From the NCBI GenBank assembly GCA_034180465.1, contig JAXFOH010000070.1, positions 1 through 33,188 on the forward strand: DNA of 33,188 nt, in the 5' to 3' direction. This DNA comes from CAKUIA01 sp034180465 (GTDB taxonomy: Bacteria; Verrucomicrobiota; Verrucomicrobiia; Opitutales; Intestinicryptomonadaceae). The position numbers were made by a program, and so were the translations under genes. Positions 23,737-32,449 of this stretch are shown piece by piece. Within the stretch, counting starts at the first letter, position 1, and each line of letters starts with the position of its first letter. The notes under the pieces were generated by a model. The model saw only the letters and a program-made list of their open reading frames with translations, did no database searches and had not been told where the DNA came from.

Positions 23737-25929
23737 ATGAAAAGAAAACTTATTCTTGTGTTTGCGGTTTTTTTTGCGGGCATAGGTTTGCTTGCTGCCA
23801 AAGAAAACTTAGATTATGTAAACATGTTTGTGGGGGCTTCCGGCTACCACGTTACCGCCTATGGCGGCACAACGCCTGCTGTCGGCAGCCCCTTTGCAAT
23901 GACGCAGTGGTGCGCCGCCACCCGCGAAAACAAAATTTCGCGCACGGTATACCATTACGACGACAAAACATGCATAGGCTTTATTGCAAGCCACCAGCCC
24001 ACAATATGGATGGGCGACTATGGTTTTTTTACCCTTATGCCGCAGTTGGGCGAACCCAAGCTTGGCGTTGAAGAGCGCGGCGTAAAGATGGACCATAATA
24101 GGGAAGTAGCTACCCCCTACTATTATAAGCTTGCCTACGACGTTCCCGAAGGCGGCGAAATTACAACCGAAATTACCGCAACTAGCCGCGCGGGATTTTT
24201 AAGAATACACTATCCGCAAAACGCAAAGGCAAAGCCAATAATGTACATACAGGCAGCCCGCGCCGAGCAAAAACCTTTCGGCGGCGAAATTGCGGTTTTC
24301 CCCGACAAGCGCGAAATAAGGCTTTTTAATCAGGAAAGGCACGACGCCCATTTAGGCCCCGAACTTAAAAATTTAAAAGGCTACTACGTTTTGAAATTCG
24401 ACAAACCCTTTAAACTTTTGGGCGTATACAATAACGGGCAAAAGAAAGACTACGTAAATTCGGTTTCGGGAGGCTACGATGTTTCGTGCGCAATAGAGTT
24501 TGCCGAAGATGTGGGAACCGTTCTGGTAAAATCGGGATCTTCGTTTATAAGCTACGAGCAGGCAGCAGACAATCTAGAAAGGGAAATAGGGGACAAGTCT
24601 TTCGACAAAACCAAAGCTATTGTAAAAGCCCAGTGGCAAAACTATTTCGATAAGATAGAAATCGAGGGAGCAAGTGAACTCGACAAGAAAATATTTTTTA
24701 CAGCTCTTTTTAGAACATTGCAGCTGCCGCGCGAATTTTCGGAATACGGGCGTTATTACAGTGCTTTCGACGACAAAATCCACGAGGGCGTTTCGTACAA
24801 CGCATATTCTTTGTGGGACACTTTCCGTGCGCAGCACCCGTTTTTGCAGATAATAGCCCCCGAAAGGGTTTCGCCAATGGTGCAGGCTTTGGTGCAAATG
24901 TATAAGGAAAGCGGCTGGTTGCCTAAATGGCCGAATCCGTCGTTTACAAATATTATGATTGGCACACATGCCGACGCCGTTATTGCCGACGCCTATATAA
25001 ACGGCTTTAGAGATTTTGATGTAAAAACCGCCTACGAAGCTATACGCAAAGACGCAACAGTGCCCCCCAGCAACGATGAAAAGAGCCGCTGGGTAGACCG
25101 CGGGTTGTGGAGGGAAGGATTCGGCTACGAGGCGCGTTCGGGGCTTACAAGCTATTTAAAGCGCGGCTATGTTACAAGCGACTATACAAACGAGTCGGTT
25201 TCACGCACGCTGGAGTTTGCCCTAGACGACTATTGCGTAGCGCAAATGGCAAAGGCTTTGGGCAAAGACGACGACTACAAAACCTTTATGCGCCACAGCG
25301 AAAACTACCGCAATTTGTTCAACAAAGAAACAAACTTTTTCCATGCAAAAAAAGCAGATGGAAAGTGGCACTCGAATCGCCACGAGGGTATGACCGAATC
25401 TAAAAACTGGCAATACCGTTTTTGCGTTATGCAAAACCCCTACGGGCTTATAGAGCTTATGGGCGGCGAGCAAAACTTTGTAAAAAATCTCGACGAAGTT
25501 TTTGAAAAGGGCCACTACGCCCACAACAACGAGCCTTCGCACCACTATGTATATTTATATAACTATTGCGACAGGCTAGACATTGCTCAAAAGCGCATTC
25601 CAAAAATTATGTTCGACAACTACAAAGACGAACCCAAAGGCCTTACGGGCAACGACGACTGCGGGCAAATGAGCGCGTGGTATATATTTACCGCAATGGG
25701 CTTTTACCCGATGTGCCCTGCTTCGGGCGAGTATGTTTTGGGATTGCCGCGCTTTAAACGCATAAAGGTTGCCTTGCCAAACGGCAAGTTTATAGAGGTA
25801 AAAGCCGACAAAGCGGGCGTTGCAAAAACAATGCAAAATATTTACTTTAACGGCAAGATGGTTGAAAAGCCCTACACAATAAAAGTAAAAGACGTGTTAA
25901 ACGGCTGCTTGCTTGAGTTTAAAGAATAG
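23737..25929 (+). CDS. GH92 exo-alpha-mannosidase, exported
   Basis: 730 residues with signal peptide (MKRKLILVFAVFFAGIGLLAA). GH92 enzymes are calcium-dependent inverting alpha-mannosidases acting on mannans and N-glycans. N-terminal beta domain: YVNMFVGASGYHVTAYGGTTP and FIASHQPTIWMGDYGFFTLMP (the THQP-type variant of the family's GFSHTHLSG segment). Catalytic (alpha/alpha)6 domain: AYSLWDTFRAQHPF, SGWLPKWPNPSFTNIMIGTHADAVIADAY, EPSHHYVYLYNYCDR near 598 with the presumed acid Glu, and LTGNDDCGQMSAWYIFTAMGFYP near 636-658 with the presumed base Asp pair. All blocks are present, so it should be active. Cys replaces the more usual aromatic or small residue in NDDCGQ. It lies 49 bases after speE but is probably separately controlled. 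Host glycoprotein or dietary mannan use is inference. Confidence 0.94.
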   Translation: MKRKLILVFAVFFAGIGLLAAKENLDYVNMFVGASGYHVTAYGGTTPAVGSPFAMTQWCAATRENKISRTVYHYDDKTCIGFIASHQPTIWMGDYGFFTLMPQLGEPKLGVEERGVKMDHNREVATPYYYKLAYDVPEGGEITTEITATSRAGFLRIHYPQNAKAKPIMYIQAARAEQKPFGGEIAVFPDKREIRLFNQERHDAHLGPELKNLKGYYVLKFDKPFKLLGVYNNGQKKDYVNSVSGGYDVSCAIEFAEDVGTVLVKSGSSFISYEQAADNLEREIGDKSFDKTKAIVKAQWQNYFDKIEIEGASELDKKIFFTALFRTLQLPREFSEYGRYYSAFDDKIHEGVSYNAYSLWDTFRAQHPFLQIIAPERVSPMVQALVQMYKESGWLPKWPNPSFTNIMIGTHADAVIADAYINGFRDFDVKTAYEAIRKDATVPPSNDEKSRWVDRGLWREGFGYEARSGLTSYLKRGYVTSDYTNESVSRTLEFALDDYCVAQMAKALGKDDDYKTFMRHSENYRNLFNKETNFFHAKKADGKWHSNRHEGMTESKNWQYRFCVMQNPYGLIELMGGEQNFVKNLDEVFEKGHYAHNNEPSHHYVYLYNYCDRLDIAQKRIPKIMFDNYKDEPKGLTGNDDCGQMSAWYIFTAMGFYPMCPASGEYVLGLPRFKRIKVALPNGKFIEVKADKAGVAKTMQNIYFNGKMVEKPYTIKVKDVLNGCLLEFKE

Positions 25930-25952
25930 CAAAGAACATATAATTTATAACG

Positions 25953-25996
25953 GCACAAAACCCGCTGCTTGCAAAAGTTGGCGGGGTTTTTTGTGC
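25953..25996 (+). terminator. Terminator after the GH92 gene
   Basis: GCACAAAACCCGC (25953-25965) pairs with GCGGG (25981-25985) and, past a small bulge, TTTTGTGC (25989-25996); the right arm contains a six-base T run. It ends the GH92 transcript. Confidence 0.8.
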
Positions 25997-26043
25997 GCAA
26001 AGTTGTATTGCAAAAAAATTTGTTTTATTTGCGACAAAATAAA

Positions 26044-26074
26044 AAGGCGTTGCTTAATTTGCAGCCAACGCCTT
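26044..26074 (-). terminator. Terminator of the secreted isomerase-like gene
   Basis: AAGGCGTTG (26044-26052) and CAACGCCTT (26066-26074) form a perfect nine-base stem. On the minus strand it is followed by TTTTTATTTTG, fitting the convergent gene that ends at 26100. Confidence 0.78.
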
Positions 26075-26099
26075 TAGTTTTAAATTTGCCTGTTAGTTA

Positions 26100-26996
26100 T
26101 TATTTTGCAACGTTGTATTTGCAGGGAACAAAAGCAGATTTTTGCAGGTATTTTATGCTTTTGTCTATGCTTTCGAGGGGCTTAAAGTTGTATCTTTCAA
26201 CTTCAACAATAATGTGTTCGGTGCCCGCTTTGTCTACGTTGTTGAATATTGCATCGAAGCCTACCATACCGCTTTGTCCGAGTTCCTTGTCGTCTTTAAT
26301 GTGCAAAAGCTTAAAGCGTTTCGGATATTTGTTAAAGTATTCAACGGGGCTGCATTCGCCGCGAACCGTCCAGTAAACGTCCATTTCAAAGAATACATAT
26401 TCGGGGTTGGTGTGTTCGAGCATATAGTCGTACATAACCTTGCCTTGAATCTTTTCGAATTCGAACTTATGGTTGTGGTAGCCGAACTTTATGCCGTTTT
26501 CCTTGCAAAGCTTGCCTATTGCGTTGTAGTAGTCGCAATATACCTGCAATCTTTTAAGGGTTTTAAGCTGCTGGGCGTTGTGCATGCTTGGCACGCAAAT
26601 ATATTCCATACCCGCGGCTTTGTGTGCTTTAACGGCGTCCTTCCACCAGTTAAGCGATTCTGTAAAGTCGCCACTTTCAAGTTCCTTTTCGCTAAGCCTT
26701 TTTGAAGTGTGCGAGCTAAGAACCTTCATATTGTTGCTTTCTATGGTTTTTCTGAACTGTTCGGGTGTCATACCGTAGAACTTGCCGTTCGAATAGCCGG
26801 CGGCTTCGACCGAAGTAAAGCCCATTTCGCCCAGCGCTTTAACCGTTTTCGAGTAGTCGGCTTTAATGTCCTGCCTTGCCGAATACATCTGAACGGAGAT
26901 GTCTTTTTGTCCGCAGCACATACTTGCGCACGCGGTGTTTAGTATTGCAACCAACGAAATGGCCGCCAAAGAAGTTAATATTTTTGTTTTCATCAT
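26100..26996 (-). CDS. Exported sugar isomerase/epimerase-like TIM-barrel protein (AP endonuclease 2 family)
   Basis: 298 residues. Hydrophobic leader (ILTSLAAISLVAILNTAC) followed by Cys23 and Cys27-Cys28; the lipobox NTAC is non-canonical, so either a lipoprotein or a cleaved signal. The rest is an xylose-isomerase-like TIM barrel: SVQMYSARQDI, GFTSVEAAGY with the first metal-binding Glu, IKFGYHNHKFEF, YVFFEMDVYWT with the metal Asp, LLHIKDDKE with the metal His, and HIIVEVERY with the last metal Glu. All metal ligands are kept, so an enzyme is likely. Exported members of this family in Bacteroidota and PVC bacteria include 3-keto-glycoside-processing enzymes; the name isomerase is conventional and the substrate is unknown. 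No oxidoreductase partner is adjacent. Confidence 0.85.
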   Translation of the reverse strand: MMKTKILTSLAAISLVAILNTACASMCCGQKDISVQMYSARQDIKADYSKTVKALGEMGFTSVEAAGYSNGKFYGMTPEQFRKTIESNNMKVLSSHTSKRLSEKELESGDFTESLNWWKDAVKAHKAAGMEYICVPSMHNAQQLKTLKRLQVYCDYYNAIGKLCKENGIKFGYHNHKFEFEKIQGKVMYDYMLEHTNPEYVFFEMDVYWTVRGECSPVEYFNKYPKRFKLLHIKDDKELGQSGMVGFDAIFNNVDKAGTEHIIVEVERYNFKPLESIDKSIKYLQKSAFVPCKYNVAK

Positions 26997-27063
26997 ATAA
27001 TCCGTTGTTTGTTAAAACGCGTTTGAAATTCAATCTAAAAGGGCGGCGGTTTTCAAGTATATA

Positions 27064-28377
27064 TTAAATAAAAAATCTTATGTATATGTATCCCGAGCTT
27101 AACGCCAAAGAGATGAAAACCGTGATTATTCCAAAGCCCATAAACTTTAAAAAGCCTATGGGAAAGCCGTATTTTGTTGCATTTTCCGATACGATAACGT
27201 TGGCTGCCGCCCCTATAATTGTCATATTGCCGCCCAAGCAGGCTCCAAGCGAAAGACACCACCACAAAGGTTTGGCGTAGCTTGCGCCCAAAACTTTGCT
27301 AATTTCAGCAATCATAGGCGACATTGTTGCGGTATAGGGAATGTTGTCGATTATGCCCGAAATTATGCCTGAGCCCCACAATATCAGCATAGACGCCGTA
27401 AGTTCGGAACCTTTTGTAGAGTTTATAAGCCATTGAGCCATAATCTTAATACCGCCCGAGGCCTCCAGCGCGCCTATTATTATAAAAAGCCCTATAAAGA
27501 AAAATATGGTGTTCCACTCAACGTCTTTCCATACGTTTTGTGGGTTTTCGAATATAAGCAAAACTGCAGCTCCCAATAGGGCAACAATGCTGGTTTCTAT
27601 ATGGATAAAGTCGCGCAGCATAAAGCCCATTATAACAAGCAGCAAAACGCCAAGCGAGCGCGCCGCCAAAAGTTTGTTTATTTTTGGGGTTGCCAGTTTT
27701 ACTTTGCATTCAGCAGTAGTTTTAAGGTCTTTTTTAAACACCAGCGCGATAAAGGCGGTTATGCAAATTTGTATTACTATTACAATGGGGATAAGCTCGT
27801 TTATAAAATCTAAAAACGAAAAATTTGCGGCACTGCCAATTATTATGTTCGGCGGGTCGCCAATCAAGGTTGCAGTTCCCCCTATGTTCGACGAAAATAT
27901 TTCGCCAATCAAAAATGGCATAGGCTTTAAATTTAACGATTTGCAAATAGAAAACGTTATCGGCATAAGCAAAATAACGGTTGTAACGTTGTCTAAAAAC
28001 GCGCTTACAGCGGCCGTAAAAAAGCAAAGCGACACCAAAATTTTAAGGGGGTTTCCCTTTGTAACCCTTACAATTTTTACGGCCGCATACGAAAATATCC
28101 CGCTTCGAGATGTTATTGAAACAATAATCATCATCGATATGAGCAAGAACACCACGTTAAAGTCTATGTAGTTTACATAGTATAAAGGGTTTGGCAGGTT
28201 GTCTACAGCCTTGTCTTGGCTTACCATGCCGAAAATAATCGCCAAGCTTGCCCCAATAAGCGCAACCGTAACTTTTGGGATTTTTTCCAACGCTATAAAT
28301 ATGTATGCAATTATCAGCAAAACGGCTGCCGAAGCCGCTGGATATTGCGTCGTTAAATTTTGCATTAAGCTGAACAT
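27064..28377 (-). CDS. ArsB/NhaD-type ion transporter (IT superfamily, P-protein/YbiR-like)
   Basis: 437 residues with about eleven to twelve hydrophobic segments in two inverted-like halves. The first half carries AFLDNVTTVILLMPITFSIC followed by SSNIGGTATLIGDPPNIIIGS; the second carries GIIDNIPYTATMSPMI and CLGGNMTIIGAAANVIVSE. The paired DN(V/I)(T/P)T and GGxxTxIGxxxN motifs define the ArsB/NhaD/CitMHS branch. Substrates in this group range from arsenite and sodium/proton exchange to dicarboxylates; none can be assigned here because no arsenic genes (arsR, arsC) are adjacent. It precedes the secreted TIM-barrel gene on the same strand by 67 bases. No Shine-Dalgarno sequence is clear before the ATG. 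Confidence 0.88.
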   Translation of the reverse strand: MFSLMQNLTTQYPAASAAVLLIIAYIFIALEKIPKVTVALIGASLAIIFGMVSQDKAVDNLPNPLYYVNYIDFNVVFLLISMMIIVSITSRSGIFSYAAVKIVRVTKGNPLKILVSLCFFTAAVSAFLDNVTTVILLMPITFSICKSLNLKPMPFLIGEIFSSNIGGTATLIGDPPNIIIGSAANFSFLDFINELIPIVIVIQICITAFIALVFKKDLKTTAECKVKLATPKINKLLAARSLGVLLLVIMGFMLRDFIHIETSIVALLGAAVLLIFENPQNVWKDVEWNTIFFFIGLFIIIGALEASGGIKIMAQWLINSTKGSELTASMLILWGSGIISGIIDNIPYTATMSPMIAEISKVLGASYAKPLWWCLSLGACLGGNMTIIGAAANVIVSENATKYGFPIGFLKFMGFGIITVFISLALSSGYIYIRFFI

Positions 28378-28634
28378 TTTTATCTTTTAATATGTTTGGG
28401 TTGCGCACTTTATGCGGCTTTGTCGTGCGGTTGGCGTAAAAAATATTCCGTAGAGGGTACATTTGCCGCTTTTTTTGTCAATAAATTGATTGTTAGAATT
28501 TCGCGCAAACGGCGCATGGTCTTTTTTTTAGCCGCTTTTGTGCGCGAAAAAAAAGCTTTACAAATCGTCAAAAAATGAGATGATTTTAACTTTATATAAA
28601 TTTTATTTACTCGAAAAGAAAGACTGGATAAAAG

Positions 28635-28736
28635 ATGGCAAACTTGAAAAAGAAGAGACGCTTGAAGATGAACAAGCACAAGCGTTCGAAGCGTTCAAAG
28701 GCTAATCGTCATAAGAAGCGCACATGGGACTGCTAG
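28635..28736 (+). CDS. AURKAIP1/COX24-domain small basic protein, 33 residues
   Basis: A short gene (ATG 28635, TAG 28734-28736) encoding 33 residues, about half of them Lys or Arg: the core is LKKKRRLKMNKHKR and it ends RHKKRTWDC. The pattern KKKRxxKMNKHKxxKRxKxNRHKKR is the bacterial AURKAIP1/COX24 family, related to the mitochondrial ribosomal protein mS38. It is therefore probably a ribosome-associated protein binding rRNA. A gap of 257 bases upstream (28378-28634) separates it from the divergent transporter and must hold its promoter; AT-rich TTTATATAAATTTTA at 28591-28605 is a candidate but no paired boxes are certain. A strong terminator follows, so it is transcribed alone, as expected for an abundant small protein. 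Confidence 0.85.
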   Translation: MANLKKKRRLKMNKHKRSKRSKANRHKKRTWDC

Positions 28737-28759
28737 GTGCGCAGTCAGAGCAATTTTCA

Positions 28760-28786
28760 AGCCGGCATTTTATGCTGGCTTTTTTT
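28760..28786 (+). terminator. Terminator of the small basic protein gene
   Basis: AGCCGGCA (28760-28767) pairs with TGCTGGCT (28773-28780) with one wobble and a five-base loop, followed by a seven-base T run. Confidence 0.9.
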
Positions 28787-28845
28787 ATTGCCAATTTGTT
28801 TTCGCATTTGGCTTTTGCCCAAAAAAATTCGGCATTTTATGCAAT

Positions 28846-28876
28846 AAAAACGGCAACCCAAGAGGTCGCCGTTTTT
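28846..28876 (-). terminator. Terminator of hisA (bidirectional form)
   Basis: AAAAACGGC (28846-28854) and GCCGTTTTT (28868-28876) form a perfect nine-base stem, with an inner ACC/GGT pairing. A runs on the left give T runs on the minus strand, so it can end the hisA transcript and also back up the plus-strand terminator at 28760. Confidence 0.75.
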
Positions 28877-28900
28877 TGTTTATATTATGCAATAGCTGTT

Positions 28901-29641
28901 TTAAAGCTCTGTGCAAAAGCGTGTTAATTCGCTCGCGGTAATTTTCCCTTCGTATACGGCTTTGCCCGTTATTGCCCCGTTTAGGTTGGGGTATTTCTTT
29001 GCAAGCTCGTTTAACGCCAAAATATCTTTGCCCGATGCAATGCCACCCGAAGCTATAACCGACGTATTAAACGGCAGTGTTTTTTCTAGCATTTTGCTTT
29101 GGGCTGCAATGTTCGGGCCCGTCAGCATTCCGTCGGTATCTATATCGGTATAAATCACGGTTTTTACGCCTCTTTTTGCCATATCCAACGCAAAATCAAG
29201 CGCGTTTTTGTCGCTTACGTTCACCCAGCCGTTAGTGGCAACTTTGCCGCCTTTTGCGTCTATGCCGACTGCAATCTTTTCGGCGTATAAAGAAACTAGC
29301 TCGGAAACAAATTCGGGATTAGTGCACGCCTTTGTGCCTATAACCGTGCGGCTTACACCGCATCCCAATGCGGCTTGAACCGACAAAACGTCGCGCATAC
29401 CGCCGCCTAGCTGCACTTTTACGCCCATTGCGCAAATTTTTTCTACAATGCCAAGCACCGAAGTTTTTGCGTCGAACGCGCCGTCGAGATTCACAATATG
29501 TATCCATTTCGCATTGGCGTCTACAAACATTTTTGCGGCGTCTATGGGGTTTTCGAAATACACCGTTTGCTGGTTTGCCAGGCCCTGTTTAAGCCTAACG
29601 CATTTGCCGTTTTTTATATCTATGGCGGGGTATACTATCAT
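28901..29641 (-). CDS. hisA: Phosphoribosylformimino-5-aminoimidazole carboxamide ribotide isomerase (HisA)
   Basis: 246 residues, normal length. It converts ProFAR to PRFAR, the fourth step of histidine synthesis, in a (beta/alpha)8 barrel. MIVYPAIDIKNGKCVRLKQG carries catalytic Asp8; IVNLDGAFDAKT, VQLGGGMRD (first phosphate site), GIDAKGGKV with the second catalytic Asp (128) and YTDIDTDGMLTGPN (second phosphate half) are all in place, as is VIASGGIASGKDI. IASGG and the DxDTDG motif favour HisA over HisF. It is a lone his gene, divergent from priA with 72 bases between start codons; hisN-like lies at 13018-13788. Confidence 0.96.
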   Translation of the reverse strand: MIVYPAIDIKNGKCVRLKQGLANQQTVYFENPIDAAKMFVDANAKWIHIVNLDGAFDAKTSVLGIVEKICAMGVKVQLGGGMRDVLSVQAALGCGVSRTVIGTKACTNPEFVSELVSLYAEKIAVGIDAKGGKVATNGWVNVSDKNALDFALDMAKRGVKTVIYTDIDTDGMLTGPNIAAQSKMLEKTLPFNTSVIASGGIASGKDILALNELAKKYPNLNGAITGKAVYEGKITASELTRFCTEL

Positions 29642-29713
29642 AATCTTGTTTGCAAATTTTTTAAATCTGTAAACTATAATCTATGCATTTTTATATTAGT
29701 CAATTTTGATTTT

Positions 29714-31954
29714 ATGAATAGTCTCCCAAAAGCGGCGTCGGTTATACTCTTTAGCGGATTCGGCAAAGAGCTTACATACATTGTGCCCGATTCGCTTGTT
29801 GGGAAGGTTTTGATTGGCTCGCTGGTTAAAGTGCCCCTTAGGGGAACTATGGCGGAAGGCGTTGTGTGCGATATAAAAGACTATAAACCTTCGGACTATT
29901 CGGGCTTTAAGCTTAAGAATTTATACTCCGTTGAGGGAGAATGCCCCGTATTGACAAAAGAGCTTTTCGATTTGGCCAGATGGATTGCTTCGTATTATGC
30001 CTGCACCGTGCAGCAGGCGGTAGAGGCAATGCTGCCTGCGGTTGTAAAATCGGGAAAGGAGGTTCAGCGCAACCTTGAAATTCGTCTAAGCGAAAACGTA
30101 AAGCAAAGCGATATAGACGCCTTAAAAAATCGCGCAAAAAACCAGTATAAAATATGCGAATATTTAAGCAAAAACAAGTTCCCCGTTTTAAGGGCGGCGT
30201 TGTGCAAAAGCCTTAATGTTTCGCCTTCATCGGTAGACGCGCTTATAGAAAAAAACATGGTTTGCCAGCGCGATACCGAGCTTTTAAAATTCGCCTTCGA
30301 CGACGATATTTCGCAAAACGAGGTGGTTGCGGCAAAAGACTTGCCCCTTAACGAGCAGCAGCAAAACGCACTAAACGACATTTGCGCGCAGCTTGCCAAA
30401 AACAAATTTAAAACGCATTTGCTATATGGCGTTACGGGTTCGGGCAAAACCGAAGTATATATAAGGGCAATGCGCAGCGTTTTGGAAAACGGCGGCTCTT
30501 GCATTTTTATGGTGCCCGAAATTTCGCTTACCCCTCAAACGGTGGGCAGGCTTAGAAGCAAACTCAATTTAAGCGCAAGCGAGCTTGTTGTTTGGCACAG
30601 CAACCTAAGCGACGGGCAAAGGCTGCAGGCTTGGCGGTCGATGATAAACGGCTCCGCGAAGGTTGCCGTTGGAGCGCGCTCGTGCGTATTTGCCCCAATG
30701 CAGAACCTAAAGCTTATTATAGTAGACGAAGAGCACGACACCGCCTACAAGCAGGAGAATATGCCCCGCTACAACGCAAGGGATTTGGCGGTATACAGGG
30801 CGTCGCTTAACGGGGCTTTGGCGTTGTTGGGGTCGGCAACGCCTTCGCTTGAAACTTTATACAATGTTCAAAACGCGAAGTATTCGATTAGCAAGATGAC
30901 CTCGCGCGTAGACGACAGGGCAATGCCGAAAATTATGCTTGTGGATATGAAGCGCGAAAAGCCCAACGCCATATTTTCGAACATATTGCGCGACAAAGTG
31001 CTTGCCAGGCTAGACTGCAAAGAGCAGGTGATTTTGTTTTTAAACCGAAGGGGCTACTCAAAACTTTTCCAGTGCCCCGATTGCGGATATGTTGCAACGT
31101 GCCCTAATTGCTCGGTTAGCCTTACTTGGCATCGTAAGGAAGACTACGTTATGTGCCACATGTGCGGACACAAAGAAAAGGCTCCGCAAAAGTGCCCGAA
31201 TTGCGGATCGCTTAAGGCAAAATGGAAAAGCTTTGGCACGCAAAAGGTAGAAGAATATATTTCGCAGACGTTCCCCCAGGCAAAAGTGGCGCGCATAGAC
31301 GCCGACACAATGAAAAAGCGCGACGAATACCGTCGCATTTTCGGCGAATTTAGAAAGGGCAACATAGATATGCTTGTAGGCACGCAGATGATTTCGAAGG
31401 GGTTGGATTTCCCCAAAGTTACGCTTGTGGGTATATTGAACGCCGATATAAGTCTGAATATGGAGGATTTTCGCGCTAACGAGCGAACCTATCAGCTCGT
31501 TGTTCAGGTTTCGGGAAGGGCGGGCAGAGGCGCAGGCGGCGGCGAAGTTATTGTGCAGACAATGAACCCCGATGCTCCGCCAATACAATATGCACGCAAA
31601 GACAATTTGGAGGACTTTTTAAAGGAAGAGCTGGAAAATAGAATGAGGTTTTCGTATCCGCCTGCAAAGCGTCTTATCCGGCATATATTCAGGTCGCGCA
31701 ATCCCGACAAGCTTGCGTTTTATTGCGAGCACTTTGCAAAAAAGGCCGAGCTTGAACTTGGCTCTTCAGTTTTAATGCGCGGGCCCGCGCCCGCCCCGAT
31801 AGAAAAAATTCAGGAATATTACCGCTGGCATTTGTGGTATTTTTGCACTAATGTAAGAAGCACCGTCGAAAAAATTATGCGGGTAAGAAATTCGTTTACA
31901 TTCGACAAAGGAATTGAAGACGTTTTGGATGTAGACCCTTATTCTACAATATAG
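29714..31954 (+). CDS. priA: Primosomal protein N' (replication restart helicase PriA)
   Basis: The ATG at 29714 (MNSLPKAASVILFSGFGKEL) is chosen; an ORF extension to 29498 overlaps divergent hisA and has no family match. 746 residues, typical. PriA reloads the replisome at stalled forks. The N-terminal DNA-binding domain contains LVKVPLRGTMAEGVV; a winged-helix follows; the Walker A motif GVTGSGKTEVY is near residue 240, DEEH (Walker B) near 338, and helicase motif III GSATPSLETLY near 372. Eight zinc-binding cysteines (CPDC, CPNC, CHMC, CPNC) lie at about 454-497. GTQMISKGLDFPKVTLVGIL and QVSGRAGRG are motifs V and VI. The phage-like module begins 93 bases downstream. Confidence 0.96.
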   Translation: MNSLPKAASVILFSGFGKELTYIVPDSLVGKVLIGSLVKVPLRGTMAEGVVCDIKDYKPSDYSGFKLKNLYSVEGECPVLTKELFDLARWIASYYACTVQQAVEAMLPAVVKSGKEVQRNLEIRLSENVKQSDIDALKNRAKNQYKICEYLSKNKFPVLRAALCKSLNVSPSSVDALIEKNMVCQRDTELLKFAFDDDISQNEVVAAKDLPLNEQQQNALNDICAQLAKNKFKTHLLYGVTGSGKTEVYIRAMRSVLENGGSCIFMVPEISLTPQTVGRLRSKLNLSASELVVWHSNLSDGQRLQAWRSMINGSAKVAVGARSCVFAPMQNLKLIIVDEEHDTAYKQENMPRYNARDLAVYRASLNGALALLGSATPSLETLYNVQNAKYSISKMTSRVDDRAMPKIMLVDMKREKPNAIFSNILRDKVLARLDCKEQVILFLNRRGYSKLFQCPDCGYVATCPNCSVSLTWHRKEDYVMCHMCGHKEKAPQKCPNCGSLKAKWKSFGTQKVEEYISQTFPQAKVARIDADTMKKRDEYRRIFGEFRKGNIDMLVGTQMISKGLDFPKVTLVGILNADISLNMEDFRANERTYQLVVQVSGRAGRGAGGGEVIVQTMNPDAPPIQYARKDNLEDFLKEELENRMRFSYPPAKRLIRHIFRSRNPDKLAFYCEHFAKKAELELGSSVLMRGPAPAPIEKIQEYYRWHLWYFCTNVRSTVEKIMRVRNSFTFDKGIEDVLDVDPYSTI

Positions 31955-32047
31955 CACGGCTTTGCACCAGGTTTGCGCACTTTCAAATATTGCAAACAAA
32001 GCAAACCTACGTTTGATCCGTTTGCCGCGAGGCTTTAAATTCGGCAG

Positions 32048-32449
32048 ATGGAAACGCAATCTTCAGAACTTTTGGGGTTGGCTCTTACGGCGGCCACGGC
32101 TTTGCTTGGCGCATATTATTTGGCTTTAAAAATTAGGGATATGCAATCCGAAAAGCCAGACCCGAAAATAACATATGTAACATACACAAATATGGAAAAG
32201 ATGCGCAACGAGCTAATGCGCATAATAACCGAATCGGGAGGCGAGCTTAGGCTTTTGCGCGCCGAAATTAGGGAGGACATTCGCCTAATGCAGCGGCAAT
32301 ATGCCCAAAGCCTTGGCGAAACGCGCGAGCTTATAAGCAAAAACGCGCAAAACATAAGCGCCTTGGTTGCTCAAAGTGCGCTTGCAAACCAGCGCATTGG
32401 CGAGCTTGGCGTTAGGGTGGAAAAAATCGCAGCAAAGGCGGCAAAATGA
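32048..32449 (+). CDS. Mu-like phage DUF2730-type membrane/coiled-coil protein
   Basis: 133 residues. One N-terminal hydrophobic helix (LLGLALTAATALLGAYYLAL, about 8-27) is followed by a long charged coiled-coil (about 48-130: MEKMRNELMRIITES, ELRLLRAEIREDIRLM, RIGELGVRVEKIAAKAAK). That is the layout of DUF2730 proteins, found just before VpaChn25_0724, DUF3486 and terminase genes in Mu-like prophages. Sequence similarity itself is weak in coiled coils, so the call rests chiefly on position. Its last codons overlap the next start (ATGA at 32446-32449). Confidence 0.68.
   Translation: METQSSELLGLALTAATALLGAYYLALKIRDMQSEKPDPKITYVTYTNMEKMRNELMRIITESGGELRLLRAEIREDIRLMQRQYAQSLGETRELISKNAQNISALVAQSALANQRIGELGVRVEKIAAKAAK

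Noticed and set aside
26142..26705. Plus-strand ORF of 187 residues
   Set aside because: Opposite the exported TIM-barrel gene, Phe/Val-rich shadow, no family match.
28724..28927. Plus-strand ORF of 67 residues with a hydrophobic stretch
   Set aside because: It runs through two rho-independent terminators and overlaps the end of hisA, so it is not a gene.
29498..29713. 72-residue N-terminal extension of PriA
   Set aside because: It is the antisense of hisA; family homology begins at the ATG at 29714.
31969..32008. Inverted repeat after priA as a phage attachment site or Mu end
   Set aside because: Eight-base arms with a 24-base loop, no T run, no flanking duplication and no TG...CA type terminal structure that could be recognised.
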